43,693 nt of DNA from contig CAJMQS010000019.1 in the NCBI GenBank assembly GCA_905215645.1, forward strand, positions 1 to 43,693. The letters run 5' to 3'. Numbering within the stretch: position 1 is the stretch's first letter; every line of letters starts with the position of its first letter. Position numbers and translations under genes: made by a program. Shown piece after piece: positions 17,585 to 26,031 of the stretch. This DNA is from an uncultured bacterium. GTDB taxonomy: Bacteria > Bacillota > Negativicutes > Acidaminococcales > Acidaminococcaceae. The notes under the pieces were generated by a model. That model ran no database searches, was not told the origin of the DNA, and saw nothing but the letters and a program-made list of their open reading frames with translations.

Positions 17585-18661
17585 CTTTTCCATGGTATTC
17601 CACACGTCCGGCTCTTCCAGACCCTTCCGCCAGTAGGCGCTGCCAGCTAAGTCGTACCGACTGATCAGGGCATTCTTCAGGGCCAGGCTCCGGGATTCTT
17701 CCTGCCACACCCGATGGAGTACCCCCTGGTCCCGGTATTCGAAATAATATTGGCCTTCTTCGCTGCGCCAGGCCGGCACTAGCCCTTTTTCAGCAATCAG
17801 CTTCCGGGCCCCTTCCATGGAAAGGGTCTTGGCGCTGACCTTTCCCTCTTCTACCTTCCAGTCCCGCATGTAGAGGGGCATCCCCAGCACCAGTTTTTCT
17901 GCCGGGACTTCCTTGACCGTATTCCGGATGCCTTTTTCCACCCAGGGCAGACTGGCTACGGACCCGGCCCGGGGAGACAGCCGGGAATGTTCATCATAGG
18001 CCATGAGCATCACATAGTCCACCTTTTCCGCCAGAGCCTTCCGGTCGTAGCAGCGGGACCAGTTGCCATTGTCCGAAGGGACTGTCACGTCGATGGAGAC
18101 GGTATACCCTTCCTGCTGCAGGGGGCCGGCGATTTCTCCCACGAACTCCGTCAGCCGGTCGCTGTCTTCCGCCCGGATGTTTTCGAAATCTAGGTTGATC
18201 CCATCCAGCTGGTACTGTTTCGCCAGGGACAGGATCCCCTCCACCGCATTCTTCCGGCCGGCTGGATTGTCCAGGAGGCCATGGGTCCGGTCCGGGTCGA
18301 AGCCGTTGGTGATGAGCGCCCACACTTTATACCCCTGGGCATGGGCCTGGGGCGCATAGTCCAGGGACGCATGCTTCACCTGGATGTTCCCCTCTGTATC
18401 CCCGATCACGAACCAGCTGGGAGAAAGGACATTGATCCCCGGCAGCTTCTTTTCCCGGGAAAGCCGGGAAGCGTTTTCTCCGGGAGCCTGCCAGTCCCAC
18501 ACCAGCCCCACCGGACCCTCCACCTTCTGGGGACGGTAGGGTTCCTGGACCGGAGGCTGCTTCTCCTTTCTCGGCCCAATGCTTCCAGGGGTCCGGGCAC
18601 AGGCCGTGCCGGTAAGGGCCATCAGGCAAAGGCAGAAAACAGGTATCCATCGTTTGTTCAC
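17573..18661 (-). CDS. GH18-type glycosidase lipoprotein (YdhD/YaaH-like)
   Basis: Predicted exported glycoside hydrolase of the GH18 fold, related to spore-wall YaaH/YdhD enzymes that act on peptidoglycan. The 362-residue precursor has a hydrophobic signal and a lipobox-like LTGTAC with C21 as possible lipid attachment site, then a Pro-rich spacer (25-50). The catalytic motif is DGINLDFE (153-160); E160 is the predicted acid and the second Asp of DxxDxDxE is Asn, as in this subgroup. Further GH18-like strands are VDYVMLMAYDEHS and KLVLGMPLYMRDW. No LysM domain is seen. The GTG start at 18661 is supported by GGAGG 7 nt upstream. The substrate is inferred. Confidence 0.82.
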   Translation of the reverse strand: MNKRWIPVFCLCLMALTGTACARTPGSIGPRKEKQPPVQEPYRPQKVEGPVGLVWDWQAPGENASRLSREKKLPGINVLSPSWFVIGDTEGNIQVKHASLDYAPQAHAQGYKVWALITNGFDPDRTHGLLDNPAGRKNAVEGILSLAKQYQLDGINLDFENIRAEDSDRLTEFVGEIAGPLQQEGYTVSIDVTVPSDNGNWSRCYDRKALAEKVDYVMLMAYDEHSRLSPRAGSVASLPWVEKGIRNTVKEVPAEKLVLGMPLYMRDWKVEEGKVSAKTLSMEGARKLIAEKGLVPAWRSEEGQYYFEYRDQGVLHRVWQEESRSLALKNALISRYDLAGSAYWRKGLEEPDVWNTMEKWKK

Positions 18662-18768
18662 GCACTCTCCTCCTTACTTTTTTGCGGGCAGCCCCTATGC
18701 CACTGCAAGGGGCCAGTTGCTTACCACCGTCCCGCTCTTCACTCTGTACTCTTCCCTCTGCCCTGTCT

Positions 18769-19362
18769 TTACGGCTTCAAGTTCCCTTTCGCCACATTCC
18801 GGTCGATGATGGCCTGGACGGCCTGGCCGATCTTTTCGCTGCCTTCGCGGGTATGGGCGTTCCGTTTTTCCACCTGCTGCCGATGGACCTGGTGGAGCCG
18901 CCAATCCTTTCCGTCATTGGCATCGTTCAGCAGGATGGGCTGGAAATTGTCCAGGGCATGGGCGTACCGGGCTTCCGGCGTATCCCCCCGGTCGAATTCT
19001 TCAAAGAGAGCCCGGAATTCCCGGGCCTGGTCCTCCGGCAGCAGGCCAAAGATCCGGTCTGCTGCCTTTTCCTCCCGTTCCCGCTGGGTCTTCACCCCTT
19101 CCGGGTCGTAGGCATAAGTATCCCCTGCATCGATTTCCACCACATCGTGGAGGAGGATCATCAAAAGGGTCCGGGCCAGGTCAAAAGGCTCGTTGGCATA
19201 TTCCTTCAATAAACAGGCCATCACAGCCATGTGCCAGGCGTGCTCCGCATCGTTTTCCTGCCGGCGGTATCCGGTGAGATGGGTCTGGCGGAGAATGGTC
19301 TTTTCCTTGTCCAGTTCCAGGATGAACTGGAGCTGTTTGGCAAAACGTAGATCGTCTATCAT
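18769..19362 (-). CDS. HD-domain phosphohydrolase, YfbR-like
   Basis: The 197-residue protein belongs to the HD_3 group that includes the 5'-deoxynucleotidase YfbR. Metal-binding residues are in RQENDAEHAWHMA, LLHDVVEIDAGD (the HD pair) and YAHALDNFQPI. Family members hydrolyse deoxynucleoside monophosphates, but the exact substrate is unknown. The ATG at 19362 has AGGAGG 8 nt upstream and an extended -10 (TGGTATAAT) beyond it. It is divergent from the pyruvate kinase-like gene and followed 107 nt later by the GH18 gene. Confidence 0.85.
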   Translation of the reverse strand: MIDDLRFAKQLQFILELDKEKTILRQTHLTGYRRQENDAEHAWHMAVMACLLKEYANEPFDLARTLLMILLHDVVEIDAGDTYAYDPEGVKTQREREEKAADRIFGLLPEDQAREFRALFEEFDRGDTPEARYAHALDNFQPILLNDANDGKDWRLHQVHRQQVEKRNAHTREGSEKIGQAVQAIIDRNVAKGNLKP

Positions 19363-19398
19363 TTGTACTGCCTCCTGTCTCCGTTCATTACAGGTTCC

Positions 19399-19407
19399 AT
19401 TATACCA
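19399..19407 (-). promoter_or_regulatory. Extended -10 promoter of the HD phosphohydrolase
   Basis: The minus strand reads TGGTATAAT, a perfect -10 with the TG extension, about 37 nt before the ATG. No clear -35 box is present. Confidence 0.55.
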
Positions 19408-19466
19408 TGGAAAAAGAGACTGTGCCCGCTGTCCTATTCCGCACGCCTTCCTCCGTACTTGATTCT

Positions 19467-19518
19467 CTGTAAAATTTCTGTAAAATCTGACGAATTTTGT
19501 AAAACCTGGGTAAAATCT
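19467..19518. promoter_or_regulatory. Four phased GTAAAA repeats (possible operator)
   Basis: GTAAAA starts at 19469, 19480, 19499 and 19510: two pairs at 11-bp spacing, the pairs 30 bp apart. The first pair sits in CTGTAAAATTTCTGTAAAAT. Direct repeats at 11 bp are typical of OmpR/PhoB-type response-regulator sites. The regulator is unknown; the repeats lie upstream of the plus-strand pyruvate kinase-like gene. Confidence 0.45.
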
Positions 19519-19613
19519 CCTCTTTCCGTCACTGTGTCAGTACGGAGGTGGTTTATACTAAAAGCAAGACACGGAAAATCCAATGCTTTTTGTATCAATC
19601 GGGGTGTTCGACC

Positions 19614-21152
19614 ATGAAAAATCAACTGTACAAATCACCGGAAGCGCTTTATCAGGGACTGAGCCGGCTGCGCCAGGATGTACTGGTGAAGGGGGAAGCC
19701 CTGTATCGATCCTGGCGTCCCCAAATCCAGCGGACCCATTTCCTGAACAGCGCCTTGAACATGGCTTTTTATCTGGCTCTGCGTTCCCACGACCTGCGGA
19801 AGATCCAGCATTCCCTCCTGCCTCTTGGCCTTTCTTCCCTGGGCCGGGGCGAAGCCCGGACCATCACCAACCTGGATGCGGTGATGGCTTCTCTGGGACG
19901 GATCTGCCAGGTGCCCGAAGCCCAACAGATTCCCTATCCAGACCCCAAGCGGTTCTTTTCCGGGGATACCCTGCTCTCCTACAATACTGGCCGTCTCTTC
20001 GGCCGGGAAAAAAGCGGCACCCGGATCATGGTGACCCTGCCCACCGAGGCGGCCCTGGACGGCGGGAAACTGATCCGGGAACTGGTGGCTGCCGGTATGG
20101 ACAGTGCCCGGATCAACTGCGCCCACGATACCCAGGCCGAATGGGAAAAGATGATCGGGTACATCCGCCAGGCGGAACTAAAGACCGGACGCCACTGCCG
20201 GGTCCATATGGATCTGGCAGGGCCCAAGGTGCGGATCGATCATCTCCTGCTGCTTTCCCTGGATGCCCGGGTATTCCCGGGCGATTCCCTGTTCCTGGTC
20301 CGGGACAGCATCGCCGCCTGGGACCCGGCCTACCAAGGAGGGATCGTAATCTCCTGCAGCATCCCGGAAATCTTCCAGCACCTGAAAGCAGGAGACCCGG
20401 TGCTCATCGATGACGGGAAGATCCGGGCGGAAGTAGAAAAGATCGTCCCCCAAGGAGCCTGGCTGAAGATCCTTTATGCCCGTCCCGGGGGAAGCAAGCT
20501 CAAGAACCAGAAAAGCCTGAACTTCCCCCAGACTCCTCTGGATATCTCTCCCCTCACCTCTAAAGACCTGAAGGATCTGGACTTTGTGGCAGCCCAGGCA
20601 GATTCCATCGGCTATTCCTTCGTGAAATCTGCAGAGGATATGGCCCAGCTCCAACAGGAACTGCGCCGGAGATTGGGCCGTCAGTACCGGAAGAAGGCCA
20701 TCATCGCCAAGATCGAGACCCGGGAAGCGGTCCACCACCTGCCGGATATCATCATCCAGGCCGCCTCCCGGCAGCCCCTGGGCATCATGATCGCCCGGGG
20801 AGACCTGGCGGTGGAAGTGGGCTGGCAGCGCTTGGCGGAACTCCAGGAAGAGATCCTGTGGATCTGTGAAGCGGCTCATGTGCCGGTGATCTGGGCCACC
20901 CAGGTGCTGGAGAACCTGGTGCGGACAGGGCTTCCCTCCCGGGCGGAGATCACCGATGCGGCCATGGGGGAACGGGCGGAATGCGTCATGTTGAACAAAG
21001 GTCCCTACATCGTGGAAGGGGTCTCCGTCCTGAACAACATCCTGAAACGGATGGAATCCCACCAGTATAAAAAATCTCCGGAACTCCGTGCCCTGAGCCT
21101 GGCCAAGGAAGAATTCCAGCGGCTCAAGACAGCGGCAGGAGGGAAGAAATAA
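19614..21152 (+). CDS. Atypical pyruvate kinase-family protein
   Basis: The 512-residue protein has a helical N-terminal extension of about 120 residues (including LNSALNMAFYLALRSHDLRKIQ and LGLSSLGRGEA), then a pyruvate kinase barrel starting TRIMVTLPTEA. It lacks the usual C-terminal allosteric domain. Matching catalytic segments are SARINCAHD (the usual ARLNFSHG), MDLAGPKVR (the usual DTKGPEIR), AIIAKIET with the conserved Lys and Glu, MIARGDLAVE, and VIWATQVLE. The Ser and Thr of the first two motifs are replaced, so activity may differ from a standard enzyme. The start is uncertain: ATG 19614 follows a poor GGGG site, while GTG 19548 would add 22 residues but overlaps GGAG. Confidence 0.75.
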   Translation: MKNQLYKSPEALYQGLSRLRQDVLVKGEALYRSWRPQIQRTHFLNSALNMAFYLALRSHDLRKIQHSLLPLGLSSLGRGEARTITNLDAVMASLGRICQVPEAQQIPYPDPKRFFSGDTLLSYNTGRLFGREKSGTRIMVTLPTEAALDGGKLIRELVAAGMDSARINCAHDTQAEWEKMIGYIRQAELKTGRHCRVHMDLAGPKVRIDHLLLLSLDARVFPGDSLFLVRDSIAAWDPAYQGGIVISCSIPEIFQHLKAGDPVLIDDGKIRAEVEKIVPQGAWLKILYARPGGSKLKNQKSLNFPQTPLDISPLTSKDLKDLDFVAAQADSIGYSFVKSAEDMAQLQQELRRRLGRQYRKKAIIAKIETREAVHHLPDIIIQAASRQPLGIMIARGDLAVEVGWQRLAELQEEILWICEAAHVPVIWATQVLENLVRTGLPSRAEITDAAMGERAECVMLNKGPYIVEGVSVLNNILKRMESHQYKKSPELRALSLAKEEFQRLKTAAGGKK

Positions 21153-21155
21153 GGA

Positions 21156-21197
21156 AAGAGGGTGTTGCACAAAACATGCAGCACCCTCTTCTTTTCA
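21156..21197. terminator. Bidirectional terminator between convergent genes
   Basis: A 13-bp stem with one mismatch or G-T pair (AGAGGGTGTTGCA at 21157-21169 and TGCAGCACCCTCT at 21177-21189) is followed by TCTTTT on the plus strand and a short T-run on the minus strand. It serves the pyruvate kinase-like gene and gltB, and shares the GTTGCA arm with other hairpins here. Confidence 0.8.
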
Positions 21198-24100
21198 CCC
21201 TATTTTCTCTTGAAAGGCCCGTTCTACGGCCTCTTTTTCTTCGTATCCTTCTTCCCGGTACTTCCGGATCAGCTGCTGCATCTCTTCATAGTCCCGGGGG
21301 ATGACCCGGGTGAAACGCTGGACCGTATGTTCCCAATCTGCCAGCAGTTCTCTGGAAAGGGGACTGCCCGTCATGATCCCATGGCGGACCAGGATATCCC
21401 GGAGCTTTTCCTGTTCGGCCGGTTCCGCCACCGCCTCCAGGTTCACCATCCCCTGGTTGCAGCAGGCTTCGTCCAGATCCAGCACATAGGCCGTACCTCC
21501 GGACATGCCGGCAGCAAAATTCTGGCCCACAGGCCCCAGGATCACTGCTGTCCCGCCGGTCATGTATTCGCAGCCGTGGTTGCCGATGCCTTCCACCACT
21601 GCCGTGGCTCCGCTGTTGCGGACACAGAACCGTTCACCGGCCCGGCCGTTGATGTAGACTTCTCCGCTGGTAGCGCCGAAGCAGGCCACATTGCCGATGA
21701 TGACATTCTCTGAAGGAGCAAAATCCGCTGCTGCCGGCGGGAACACGGCGATTTTTCCGCCGGAAAGGCCCTTCCCCAGATAATCATTGGCATCCCCTTC
21801 CAGGCGCAGGGTCAGCCCTTGGGGAATGAAGGCCCCAAAGCTCTGGCCGGCACTGCCCACAAAGGAGAGCTGGATGGTATCGGCCGGCAGCCCTTCTTCT
21901 CCGTACCGGCGGAAGATTTCGCTGCCCAAAAGAGTCCCGGTGACCCGATTGGTGTTGTCGATCCGGAGCCGGGCCCGGATAGGTTTCTTCTCTTCCAGGG
22001 CCGGGCGGCACATCCGCACCAGTTTGCCCTGGTCCAAGGTCTGTTCGATCTGGTGGTCCTGGGGCACCGCAAAATGATGGGCCTGGGCAGGATCCGTGTG
22101 AGGCCGGAACAGGAGTTTTTCCAGGCTCACCGTAGCTGCTTTCCAGTTGGCGATGTTCTCCTTCTGCTTCAGTCGGTCATAGCGTCCCACCATCTCTTCC
22201 ACCGTATGGAAGCCCAGACGGGCCATGATTTCCCGCAGGTCCTGGGCCACGAATTCCATATAGTTGATGATATGTTCCGGTTTGCCGGCAAAATTTTTCC
22301 GCAGTTCCGGCTTCTGGGTGCAGATGCCATAGGGACAGGTATTCAGGTTGCAGACCCGGATCATCCGGCAGCCCAGGGCGATGAGGGGCCCGGTGCAGAA
22401 GTCGAAGTTCTCCGCTCCGAACAGGGCGGCGATGGCCACATCGTGGCCGGTGAGCAGCTTGCCGTCCACGGACAGTTTCACCCGATCCCGGAGCCGGTTC
22501 ATCAGCAGGGTCTGCTGGACTTCGGAAAGGCCCATTTCCCAAGGCAGGCCCGTATGGCGCATGCTGGTCCGGGGTGCTGCCCCCGTGCCGCCCCCGTGGC
22601 CGCAGATGGTGATGCTGTCGGCTTTGGTCTTCACCACACCGGCGGCAATGGTCCCTACTCCGGAGCAGGAAGCCAGCTTCACGCTGATTTCTGCTTTCTT
22701 GTTGATGTTCTTCAAATCGTAGATCAGCTCGGCCAGATCTTCGATGGAATAGATATCATGATGAGGGGGAGGAGAGATCAGGGAAACCCCAGGCGTGGAA
22801 TGACGGGTGTAAGCGATGGCGGGATCCACCTTGCTGCCCGGGAGATTCCCTCCCTGTCCCGGCTTGGCGCCCTGGGCGAATTTGATCTGCAGTTCGTCGG
22901 CGTTCACCAGATAATTCCCCGTCACCCCGAAGCGGGCGGTGGAGACCTGTTTGATGGCATCGCTGGGATTGCTGCCATCCGGCCGCAGGGTGAACCGTTC
23001 AGAGTCTTCGCCCCCCTCGCCGGTATTGCTCCGGCCGCCCAGACGGTTCATGGCAATGGCGATGCATTCGTGGGCTTCCTTGCTGAGGGCTCCATAGCTC
23101 ATGGCCCCAGTACGGAACCGCTTGACGATGGATGCAACTGGCTCCACTTCTTCCACCGGGATGCTGCAGCCGTCCGGGTAGTCGAATTCCAACAGATCCC
23201 GGAGACGGAACAGGGCGCCGCCGTTGACTCTGTCCGCAAACTGCCGGTAGGCATCCTGGTCCCCTGTCCGGCAGGCTTTCTGGAGCAGAGCGATAGCCTC
23301 CGGATCCAGGATATGGGGTTCGGGCCCGTTTTTCTTATAGGCATAGATGTCCCCATCAGCTAGCCCGTCCTTTCCCTGGAACGCCTGGCTGTGGCGCATT
23401 TCCGTTTCCCGGGCGATTTCTTCCAGACCCAGTCCTTCGATCCGGGAAGGAGTATGGACGAAATACTTGTTGATCACATCCTTGTTGATGCCCACGGCTT
23501 CGAAGATCTGAGCCCCGTGATAGCTGCGGACGGTGCAGATCCCCATTTTCGACATGACGGTCTGGATGCCGGCAACAGCAGCTTTCAGGTAGTTTTCCTG
23601 GGCTTCTTCCCCGGTGACGCCGGCCATCTTGTGGCCTTCTGCCAGCGCTTTCAGGGTATCCAGGGCCAAGTAGGGATTGACGGCGGTGATGCCGTACCCG
23701 ATCAGGGTGCAGAAATGGTGGATTTCCCGAGGTTCCCCGGATTCCAGGATCAGTCCCACATCGGACCGGACGGTCTCTTTGATGAGGAAGTTGTGGACCG
23801 CAGCCGTAGCCAGAAGGGCCGGGATGGCAGCCAGATACGGGCTGACCCCACGGTCGGAGAGGACCAGGATGTTGGCGCCGCCCTGGACGGCCTGGAGGGC
23901 ATCTTTGCACAGCCCATCGATGGCTTTTTCCATGGCCTGGGCTCCCTCGCTGACAGGATACAGAAGGGACAGGGTGACGGTACGGAGCTTCTCGTTTTTC
24001 TGGCTCTTGATCACCGCCATCTCTTCATTGGTCAAAAGGGGCCGGTCCACCGCCAGGGCATAGGTCCCTTTTTCATCGGGGTCCATGATGTTGGCTACGT

Positions 24101-25760
24101 TGCCGATCATCACGGAAGTGGAAGTGACGATGCTTTCCCGGAGAGCATCCATGGGCGGGTTGGTGACCTGGGCAAAGTTCTGCTGGAAATAATCGTAGAG
24201 CATCTGGGGCTGTTCGGAAAGCACCGGCAGCGGACAGTCCACCCCCATGGCACCTACCGGCTCCTTCCCGGTCCGGGCCATGGGCACCAGGATCTGGGCC
24301 AGATCTTCCTTGGTGTAGCCGAAAGCCTGCTGCTGTTCCAAGAGGGCATCCGGCTTCGGTTTTTCCAGGCCGGCATCCCCCGCTTCCTCCATCAGGTCCG
24401 GCAGATCCACCAGGTGTTCCTGGCACCACTGGCCATAAGGATGGGCAGAAGCCATGATATGCTTCACTTCAGCATCCGGGACAATCCGTTTCTGCTCCGT
24501 ATCGATGAGCAGCATCTTGCCCGGTTCCAAGCGGCCCTTGGAAAGCACCTCTTTGGGGTCCAGGCGGACAGCCCCCACTTCCGAAGTCAGGACCACCCGT
24601 CCGTCTTTGGTGATGCAGTACCGGGCCGGGCGCAGACCGTTCCGGTCCAGCATGCCGCCGATCCGGGTGCCGTCGCAGAAACAGATGGCCGCCGGGCCGT
24701 CCCAGGGTTCCATCATGAAGCTCTGGTAGCGGTAGTAGTCCCGTTTTTCCTGGCTCATGAGCGGATCCTTTTCCCAGGGTTCTGGGATCATGGTCATCAT
24801 GGCATGGGCCAGGGAATGGCCGGACATGTATAAGTATTCCAAGCAGTTGTCGAACATGGAAGAATCACTGCCGGTGGCATCCACCACCGGAAACGCCTTA
24901 TCCAGTTCCGGATATTTCAGGGAATGGGCCTTGCCTTCCCGGGCGTTCAGCCAATTGGTATTGCCCCGGATGGTGTTGATTTCCCCGTTGTGGATCATGT
25001 ACCGGTTGGGATGGGCCCTTGCCCAGCTGGGGAAGGTATTGGTACTGAACCGGGAATGGACCAGAGCCATGGCACTGGTGAAATCCAGATCGGAAAGGTC
25101 CAGGTAGAAATGGCGGATCTGGGTGGCCGTCAGCATTCCTTTATAGACGATGGTGTGGCTGGAAAGACTGGCAATGTAGAAATCCGACCCCATTTTTTTA
25201 CTGGCCGGGGTGATTTTCTTTTCCGCCAGGCGCCGGATCACATAAAGTTTCCGTTCGAAATCCATGGGGTCCTGGAGATCCCGGCTGCGCCCGATGAACA
25301 CCTGGACGATCCGGGGCCGGACAGAAGCTGCCGTTTCTCCGATGCAGGTATCATCCACAGGCACTTCCCGCCAGCCCAGGACGGTCTGGCTTTCTTCCCG
25401 GACGATCTGTTCAAAGGCTTCTTTCTGTTTCTCCAGAAAAGCATCATACCGATGGGCGAAGATCATCCCCACCCCATACTGGCCTTCCGGCGGCAGCTGG
25501 AATCCCAGCACAGCACATTCCCGGCTCAGGAAGGCATGGGGGATCTGGACCATGATCCCGGCCCCGTCCCCGCTTTTATGGTCGGCGCCTTCACCGCCCC
25601 GGTGCTTCAGGTTCTCCAGGATGTCCAGGGCATCGTAGACGATGTCATAGGACCGTTCTCCCTTGATGTTGACGATGAAACCCACCCCGCAGGCATCGTG
25701 TTCGTTGGCCGGGTCATACATACCCTGCCGCTGCGGCAGGTCCCGCAAATTTTCTTCCAT
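21195..25760 (-). CDS. gltB: Glutamate synthase large subunit
   Basis: Makes glutamate from glutamine and 2-oxoglutarate. The 1521-residue protein is complete. After a 23-residue propeptide, C24 in NEHDACGVGF should become the N-terminal nucleophile of the class II glutaminase. A central domain and an FMN-binding synthase domain (KPGQGGNLPGSKV, CGHGGGTGAAP) follow, then the [3Fe-4S] cysteines in GCRMIRVCNLNTCPYGIC, and a C-terminal beta-helix rich in Gly. ATG 25760 follows GGGGGG by 7 nt; a TTG at 25775 is less likely. No gltD small subunit is adjacent, so the electron donor (ferredoxin, or an unlinked GltD) is not settled. Confidence 0.95.
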   Translation of the reverse strand: MEENLRDLPQRQGMYDPANEHDACGVGFIVNIKGERSYDIVYDALDILENLKHRGGEGADHKSGDGAGIMVQIPHAFLSRECAVLGFQLPPEGQYGVGMIFAHRYDAFLEKQKEAFEQIVREESQTVLGWREVPVDDTCIGETAASVRPRIVQVFIGRSRDLQDPMDFERKLYVIRRLAEKKITPASKKMGSDFYIASLSSHTIVYKGMLTATQIRHFYLDLSDLDFTSAMALVHSRFSTNTFPSWARAHPNRYMIHNGEINTIRGNTNWLNAREGKAHSLKYPELDKAFPVVDATGSDSSMFDNCLEYLYMSGHSLAHAMMTMIPEPWEKDPLMSQEKRDYYRYQSFMMEPWDGPAAICFCDGTRIGGMLDRNGLRPARYCITKDGRVVLTSEVGAVRLDPKEVLSKGRLEPGKMLLIDTEQKRIVPDAEVKHIMASAHPYGQWCQEHLVDLPDLMEEAGDAGLEKPKPDALLEQQQAFGYTKEDLAQILVPMARTGKEPVGAMGVDCPLPVLSEQPQMLYDYFQQNFAQVTNPPMDALRESIVTSTSVMIGNVANIMDPDEKGTYALAVDRPLLTNEEMAVIKSQKNEKLRTVTLSLLYPVSEGAQAMEKAIDGLCKDALQAVQGGANILVLSDRGVSPYLAAIPALLATAAVHNFLIKETVRSDVGLILESGEPREIHHFCTLIGYGITAVNPYLALDTLKALAEGHKMAGVTGEEAQENYLKAAVAGIQTVMSKMGICTVRSYHGAQIFEAVGINKDVINKYFVHTPSRIEGLGLEEIARETEMRHSQAFQGKDGLADGDIYAYKKNGPEPHILDPEAIALLQKACRTGDQDAYRQFADRVNGGALFRLRDLLEFDYPDGCSIPVEEVEPVASIVKRFRTGAMSYGALSKEAHECIAIAMNRLGGRSNTGEGGEDSERFTLRPDGSNPSDAIKQVSTARFGVTGNYLVNADELQIKFAQGAKPGQGGNLPGSKVDPAIAYTRHSTPGVSLISPPPHHDIYSIEDLAELIYDLKNINKKAEISVKLASCSGVGTIAAGVVKTKADSITICGHGGGTGAAPRTSMRHTGLPWEMGLSEVQQTLLMNRLRDRVKLSVDGKLLTGHDVAIAALFGAENFDFCTGPLIALGCRMIRVCNLNTCPYGICTQKPELRKNFAGKPEHIINYMEFVAQDLREIMARLGFHTVEEMVGRYDRLKQKENIANWKAATVSLEKLLFRPHTDPAQAHHFAVPQDHQIEQTLDQGKLVRMCRPALEEKKPIRARLRIDNTNRVTGTLLGSEIFRRYGEEGLPADTIQLSFVGSAGQSFGAFIPQGLTLRLEGDANDYLGKGLSGGKIAVFPPAAADFAPSENVIIGNVACFGATSGEVYINGRAGERFCVRNSGATAVVEGIGNHGCEYMTGGTAVILGPVGQNFAAGMSGGTAYVLDLDEACCNQGMVNLEAVAEPAEQEKLRDILVRHGIMTGSPLSRELLADWEHTVQRFTRVIPRDYEEMQQLIRKYREEGYEEKEAVERAFQEKIG

Positions 25761-25912
25761 TGTGCAGCCCCCCAATAATAAAAAAAGATATGGATCTCTG
25801 ATACGTCCTCAGAAAAAAGCAGATGGTTCCGTCCAACATCCTCTTACCATGGCCAAGATTTTTGTCCTCTGGAAACAACCTTCTTTCCGTGAAACAGTAG
25901 AGTATGTGCATA

Positions 25913-25941
25913 AGTTTACTATCATTCGCTAGTTCTGTCAA
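25913..25941 (-). promoter_or_regulatory. gltB promoter
   Basis: A perfect TTGACA (25936-25941) is 17 bp from TAAACT (25913-25918). The predicted leader is about 145 nt. A weak GATGTT/AACCATC hairpin followed by a T-run lies inside it near 25815-25840; I found no known riboswitch. Confidence 0.75.
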
Positions 25942-25958
25942 ACGATTTTATACATAAA

Positions 25959-25996
25959 GTCCGTATTTAAGATACTTTTGTACCTTAAATACGGAC
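25959..25996. terminator. Long AT-rich hairpin upstream of gltB
   Basis: A 17-bp stem with one mismatch or wobble (25959-25975 against 25980-25996) around a TTTT loop. On the minus strand it is followed by TTTATGTA, so it probably terminates the secreted-protein gene ending at 26032. It ends 17 bp before the gltB -35 box and might also bind a protein. The rest of 25761-26031 holds no gene. Confidence 0.6.
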
Positions 25997-26031
25997 AAAT
26001 CGGAAAGAATACAGTATTCTTTTATTTTTCT

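Noticed and set aside
21819..24833. Two long plus-strand frames (514 and 480 residues) opposite gltB
   Set aside because: Antisense to the clearly conserved gltB; no start signal and His/Gly/Phe-rich shadow composition.
25761..25910. Glutamine riboswitch or other known RNA switch in the gltB leader
   Set aside because: I could not recognise any conserved riboswitch core; only a weak six-pair hairpin with a T-run is visible.
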